DNA of 8,208 bases from UBA6382 sp963631415 (GTDB lineage Bacteria > Bacteroidota > Bacteroidia > Bacteroidales > Bacteroidaceae). The notes under the pieces are model-generated. The model searched no databases and was not told the origin of the DNA. It saw nothing but the letters and a program-made list of their open reading frames with translations. Where the stretch lies: contig CAVGQS010000114.1 in the NCBI GenBank assembly GCA_963631415.1, positions 1-8,208 on the forward strand, given 5' to 3'. The position numbers and the translations under genes were made by a program. Below, piece after piece: positions 4,861 to 8,208 of this stretch; positions within the stretch are counted from its first letter, which is position 1; each line of letters starts with the position of its first letter.

Positions 4861-5736
4861 ATGAACACCAACGCTTCAATCTTCTCCCTCTTCCGCCACG
4901 CGCACCACTACAACAACAATATCTACATCGCCCACGGCTACGACAGCAGCCGGCAGCAGGGCGATGCCGTCACCGCGTCTACGGGCGGCACCATCACCTT
5001 CTGCATCTGCCACTGCGGCCGCGCCGCCGTCAAGACCAACAACTACGTGCGCGAGATGACCGCCGGGCAGCAGATAGCCCTCTATCCCCACACCACGCTC
5101 ACCACGCTGCGCATCTCGACGGACTTCGACTGCTCCATCATAGCCATCAGCCCCGACTTCCAGCGCGGCATACGCTACTCAAAGAGTCTGCCGCTGGTAG
5201 ACGCGCTGACGTTCTTCAGGCAGCAGACCATACTCAACCTGCCGCCCGAGCAGCAGGAGTTTTTCGTCAAGATGAGAGACCTCATGGTGCTGGCGCTGAA
5301 CACCCTGACCGATCCCTACCGCTACTCGCTGCTCGAGGAGCTCACCCACTCCTTCCTGCTCTGGCAGCAGACGGTGATAGCCTCGCTGCTCAAGTCGTCG
5401 TTTGCCGCCGCCAACAACGACGACATCCTGACCGCCAAGTTCCTCTCGCTGGTCAACGACAACTACCGCACGCGCCACCGCCTGGAATTCTACGCCAGCC
5501 AGATGTGCATCTCCCCCAAGTATCTCTCCGCCACCACCAAGCGCTCTACGGGCCACACCGCCAACCAGTGGATAAGCATCTTCCTCATTGGCGAGGCGCA
5601 AAACCTGCTCACCAACTCCACCATGAGCGTGGCAGAAATCACCGACGCCCTGGGTTTCTCCAACCAGTCCTTTTTCGGCAAGTTCTTCAAGCGCCACACC
5701 GGCAAGAGCCCCCTCGCCTACCGCCTCGACAAGTGA
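4861..5736 (+). CDS. AraC-family transcription regulator
   Basis: This 291-aa protein has the usual AraC layout. An N-terminal sensing domain of about 170 residues contains a cupin-like stretch around 43-100 (GGTITFCICHCG, AGQQIALYPHTTLTTL). The C-terminal DNA-binding domain (about 190-291) carries two helix-turn-helix units: LEFYASQMCISPKYLSATTKRSTG (208-231) and MSVAEITDALGFSNQSFFGKFFKRHTGKSPLAYR (255-288). The second is the conserved AraC signature. The ligand is unknown. There is no transmembrane segment, so it is a cytoplasmic one-component regulator, not a hybrid two-component system. The ATG at 4861 has no visible Shine-Dalgarno sequence, as usual in this phylum. It lies 199 bp before pta, so control of pta-ackA is possible, but its target could equally be elsewhere. 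Codon use is GC-rich, like its neighbours. Confidence 0.9.
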   Translation: MNTNASIFSLFRHAHHYNNNIYIAHGYDSSRQQGDAVTASTGGTITFCICHCGRAAVKTNNYVREMTAGQQIALYPHTTLTTLRISTDFDCSIIAISPDFQRGIRYSKSLPLVDALTFFRQQTILNLPPEQQEFFVKMRDLMVLALNTLTDPYRYSLLEELTHSFLLWQQTVIASLLKSSFAAANNDDILTAKFLSLVNDNYRTRHRLEFYASQMCISPKYLSATTKRSTGHTANQWISIFLIGEAQNLLTNSTMSVAEITDALGFSNQSFFGKFFKRHTGKSPLAYRLDK

Positions 5737-5828
5737 CGCCGGCGCCCGCCTTGCCATTTTTGCGCCCCCTCGTCGGCGCTGCCCTCACTTAACCGCCGTT
5801 TTCCCCGCTCCGAATGCCGTTTTTTTCT

Positions 5829-5836
5829 TACTTTTG
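5829..5836 (+). promoter_or_regulatory. -7 box of the pta-ackA promoter
   Basis: TACTTTTG fits the TAnnTTTG consensus and lies 99 nt before the pta ATG. The upstream -33 region is T-rich (GTTTTCC near 5798) but has no clear TTTG at the right distance. The leader can form a small GCGGC/GCCGC hairpin (5854-5858 with 5868-5872). Both this site and the one at 4245 read TAC-YTTTGCCA and follow a CCG(C/G)CGGTTTT-like stretch, which may be local promoter style. Confidence 0.6.
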
Positions 5837-5935
5837 CCACTCGGTAGAGGCAGGCGGCAGCCGGCAGGCCGCGACGTGCGTCCAGCAGCCCCCTGCCCCA
5901 CAAGGAACCGAACAAGCATAAACCTACGATTTGTT

Positions 5936-6949
5936 ATGGACGTAATTGCCAAACTCATTGAACGCGCCAAGCAAGACACTCAGCGCATCGTGCTCCCCGA
6001 GGGCACAGAAGAGAGAACCCTTACCGCCGCCGACCGCGCCGTGGCCGACCACCTGGCCGACATCGTGCTGCTGGGCGACGAAGAGGAAATCCTCGACGAG
6101 GCCAAGACCCTGGGCCTCACCCACATCACACCCGACCTGATCATCAACCCGCGCAAAGCCCCCGACGCCGAAGAGTTCGCCGAGACACTCGCTGAACTGC
6201 GCAAGCGCAAAGGCCTCACTCTCGAAGAGGCCCGCGAGAAGGTTAAGGATCCCCTCTACTACGGCTGCATGATGATTAAGCTCGGCAAGGCCGACGGCCA
6301 GCTGGCGGGCGCCCGCAACGCCACCAGCAGCGTGCTGCGCCCTGCCCTCCAGATTATCAAGACCAGCCCCGGCATCACCTGCGTCAGCGGAGCCATGCTG
6401 CTGCTGACCCAGACCCCGCAGTACGGCGAAGACGGAGTGCTCGTGGTGGGCGACGTGGCGGTCACCCCCGTGCCCGACGCCAGCCAGCTCGCACAGATAG
6501 CCGTGTGCACCGCCCAGACCGCCCGCGCCGTGGCAGGTTTCGACGACCCGCGCGTCGCCATGCTCAGCTTCTCGTCCTACGGCTCAGCCAAGCACGAAGT
6601 GGTAGACAAAGTCATTGAGGCCACAGCCCTGGCCAAGCAGATGGCGCCCGAGCTCAACATCGACGGCGAGCTCCAGGCCGACTGCGCCATAGTGCCCTCC
6701 GTGGCCAAGCTCAAGGCGCCCGGCTCGCCCGTGGCAGGCAAGGCCAACGTGCTCATCGTGCCCAGCCTCGAGGTGGGCAACATAGCCTACAAACTCGTGC
6801 AACGCTTGGGCAACGCCCAGGCCATAGGCCCCATCCTCCAAGGCATTGCCCGACCCGTCAACGACCTCTCGCGCGGCTGCAACGTAGACGACGTCTACAA
6901 GATGATTGCCATCACCGCCAACCAGGCCATAGCCGCCAAGCGCATCTAG
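5936..6949 (+). CDS. pta: Phosphate acetyltransferase
   Basis: Pta interconverts acetyl-CoA plus phosphate and acetyl phosphate plus CoA, the first step of acetate fermentation. The protein is 337 aa from the ATG at 5936, the size of the short catalytic-only class without the N-terminal DRTGG/P-loop region of E. coli Pta. Conserved blocks are RIVLPEGTEERTL (17-29), CMMIKLGKADGQLAGA (111-126), MLSFSSYGSAKH (209-220), DGELQADCAI (243-252), GKANVLIVPSLEVGNIAYKLVQRLG (268-292) and GPILQGIARPVNDLSRGC (298-315), which form the CoA and phosphate site. MDVIAKLIERAKQ is the normal beginning of the family. An earlier in-frame ATG at 5834 overlaps the -7 box and would add a non-conserved Arg/Pro-rich tail, so I rejected it. 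ackA follows after 27 nt. Confidence 0.96.
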   Translation: MDVIAKLIERAKQDTQRIVLPEGTEERTLTAADRAVADHLADIVLLGDEEEILDEAKTLGLTHITPDLIINPRKAPDAEEFAETLAELRKRKGLTLEEAREKVKDPLYYGCMMIKLGKADGQLAGARNATSSVLRPALQIIKTSPGITCVSGAMLLLTQTPQYGEDGVLVVGDVAVTPVPDASQLAQIAVCTAQTARAVAGFDDPRVAMLSFSSYGSAKHEVVDKVIEATALAKQMAPELNIDGELQADCAIVPSVAKLKAPGSPVAGKANVLIVPSLEVGNIAYKLVQRLGNAQAIGPILQGIARPVNDLSRGCNVDDVYKMIAITANQAIAAKRI

Positions 6950-6976
6950 AAACAAACACACAAAAAACATACACCA

Positions 6977-8170
6977 ATGAACATACTAGTACTCAACTGT
7001 GGCAGCTCGTCCATCAAGTACAAGCTCTACAACATGGACGACAAGAGCGTCATAGCCGCCGGAGGCATCGAGAAGGTAGGCTCCGACGACTCCTTCCTCA
7101 AAATCAAGAGTCCCGTAAAGGAGACCGTCACCACACCGGTGCCCACTCATGACGTGGGCGTGGAACTCATCTTCCGCACCCTCACCGACCCCGCCAAGGG
7201 CTGCATCAAGAGCCTTGACGAAATTAACGCCGTAGGCCACCGCATCGCCCACGGAGGCAAGTTCACCAAGAGCCTCGAGCTGACGCCCGAAGTGCTCGCC
7301 GAGTGGAAGAAGTATGAGAGCCTCGCTCCCCTCCACAACCCCGCCCACCTCAAGGGCATCAACGCCGTCACCGCCAAGCTGCCCGGAGTGAAGCAGGTGG
7401 GAGTGTTCGACACCTCCTTCCACCAGACAATGCCCGACTATGCCTACACCTACGCGCTGCCCTACCAGTACTGCGAGGACTACGGCATTCGCCGCTACGG
7501 ATTTCACGGCACCAGCCACCGCTACGTGCTCGCCCGCGCCGCTGAAATCTACGGTTTTGACCCCAAGCAGAAGAACGTAATCACCTGCCACATAGGCAAC
7601 GGCGCCTCCATTGCCGCCATCCAGAAGGGCAAGTGCGTCGACACCACCATGGGTCTCACGCCGCTCGAGGGCCTCATCATGGGCACCCGTACCGGCGACA
7701 TCGACCCCTCGGCGATACTCCTCCTGATGGACAAGCTCGGCCTCGACACCCAGCAGGCCTCCGACCTGCTCAACAAGAAGTCGGGCATGCTCGGCATCAC
7801 CGGCCAGTACTCCGACATGCGCGAGATTCTCGCCGCTGCCGCCAATGGTGACCCGCGCTGCCGCCTCGCCATCAACATGTATAACTACCGCATCCGCAAG
7901 TATGTCTGCGCCTACGCCGGCATCATGGGCGGAGTGGACTACATCATCTTCACTGCCGGCGTTGGTGAGAACCAGTACGAGATACGCCAGGGCAGCATGG
8001 AGGGTCTCTCCCACATGGGCATCGTCATCGACCCCGAGGCCAACAAGGCCAACCGCAGCCAGGAGGGCACCATTTCCACCCCCGACAGCCGCGTCACTGT
8101 GTGCGTCATCCCCACCGACGAGGAACTCCTCGTGGCGAGCGACACACTCGACATAGTCAATGAGGCGTAA
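6977..8170 (+). CDS. ackA: Acetate kinase
   Basis: AckA transfers the phosphoryl group of acetyl phosphate to ADP, yielding acetate and ATP, and completes the pathway begun by Pta. At 397 aa it is full length. Catalytic and binding residues known from the family are all present: N7 in LNCGSSSIKYKL, R89 in GHRIAHGG, D145 in VFDTSFHQTMP, H177 in RRYGFHGTSHRYV, the phosphate-loop-like HIGNGAS (205-211), R238 in MGTRTGDIDPS, AGVGEN (327-332) and the C-terminal Glu in PTDEELL (379-385). The start ATG gives the canonical MNILVLNCGSSS N-terminus. The 27-nt gap from pta is A-rich with no promoter or terminator, so the two genes should share one transcript. The window stops 38 nt after the stop codon. 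Confidence 0.97.
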   Translation: MNILVLNCGSSSIKYKLYNMDDKSVIAAGGIEKVGSDDSFLKIKSPVKETVTTPVPTHDVGVELIFRTLTDPAKGCIKSLDEINAVGHRIAHGGKFTKSLELTPEVLAEWKKYESLAPLHNPAHLKGINAVTAKLPGVKQVGVFDTSFHQTMPDYAYTYALPYQYCEDYGIRRYGFHGTSHRYVLARAAEIYGFDPKQKNVITCHIGNGASIAAIQKGKCVDTTMGLTPLEGLIMGTRTGDIDPSAILLLMDKLGLDTQQASDLLNKKSGMLGITGQYSDMREILAAAANGDPRCRLAINMYNYRIRKYVCAYAGIMGGVDYIIFTAGVGENQYEIRQGSMEGLSHMGIVIDPEANKANRSQEGTISTPDSRVTVCVIPTDEELLVASDTLDIVNEA

Positions 8171-8208
8171 CGCATCAAGTTGACAAAAAAAATCCCGAAG
8201 CCCTGCAC
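8171..8208. other. Start of the spacer after ackA, cut by the window
   Basis: A run of eight A residues followed by TCCCGAAGCCC resembles the left arm of a bidirectional terminator such as the one at 122-157. The right arm would lie beyond the window, so this cannot be confirmed. Confidence 0.25.

Noticed and set aside
5834..5935. Earlier pta start at 5834
   Set aside because: It overlaps the -7 promoter box and adds an Arg/Pro-rich stretch absent from Pta proteins.
6986..8014. 342-aa minus-strand open frame
   Set aside because: It is antisense to ackA, which has all its catalytic motifs; low-complexity Ala/Gly/Val composition marks it as a shadow.

Overview
The window looks like a chromosomal segment of a Bacteroidales bacterium (phylum Bacteroidota). 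The evidence is the short, catalytic-domain-only AMP nucleosidase, a free-standing HsdR-N-type protein beside it, weak or absent Shine-Dalgarno sequences, and promoter -7 boxes of the Bacteroides type (TAnnTTTG) at 1343-1350, 4245-4252 and 5829-5836. Family or genus cannot be settled by eye; the GC-rich coding DNA would fit Muribaculaceae, Prevotellaceae or a relative.

Left third (1-2093). This part is AT-rich and mostly non-coding, with one minus-strand gene (722-1279) for a small XRE/phage-CI-like DNA-binding protein. Downstream of that gene lies a large degenerate tandem-repeat tract: about four 65-bp units with a 20-bp core (240-452), then about eleven 22/21-bp units with phased T-tracts (494-735). 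The last unit runs into the stop codon of the regulator gene. Upstream of the gene is a good Bacteroides-type promoter (TTTG, 19 nt, TAACTTTG) with a perfect inverted repeat TTAAAAC-N4-GTTTTAA in its spacer. The same half-site, GTTTTA(G), then recurs many times over the next 450 bp. A cluster of hairpins, two of them strong bidirectional terminators, separates this region from holA.

Middle (2094-4791). holA (clamp-loader delta subunit) and an AMP nucleosidase gene are both on the minus strand, separated by a GC-rich spacer with an imperfect direct repeat. Divergent from the nucleosidase gene is a 149-aa protein with an intact PD-(D/E)xK nuclease signature, related to the N-terminus of type I restriction R subunits but with no helicase, HsdM or HsdS gene in the window.

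Right (4861-8208). An AraC-family regulator is followed by pta and ackA, which are 27 nt apart and form the acetyl-CoA to acetate plus ATP fermentation module. A Bacteroides-type -7 box precedes pta. The window ends 38 nt after ackA.

The protein-coding genes are mostly ordinary housekeeping genes. The unusual material is the repeat-rich neighbourhood of the small XRE regulator, which could be a self-regulated DNA-binding protein with an array of potential binding sites, and the lone HsdR-N-like protein.
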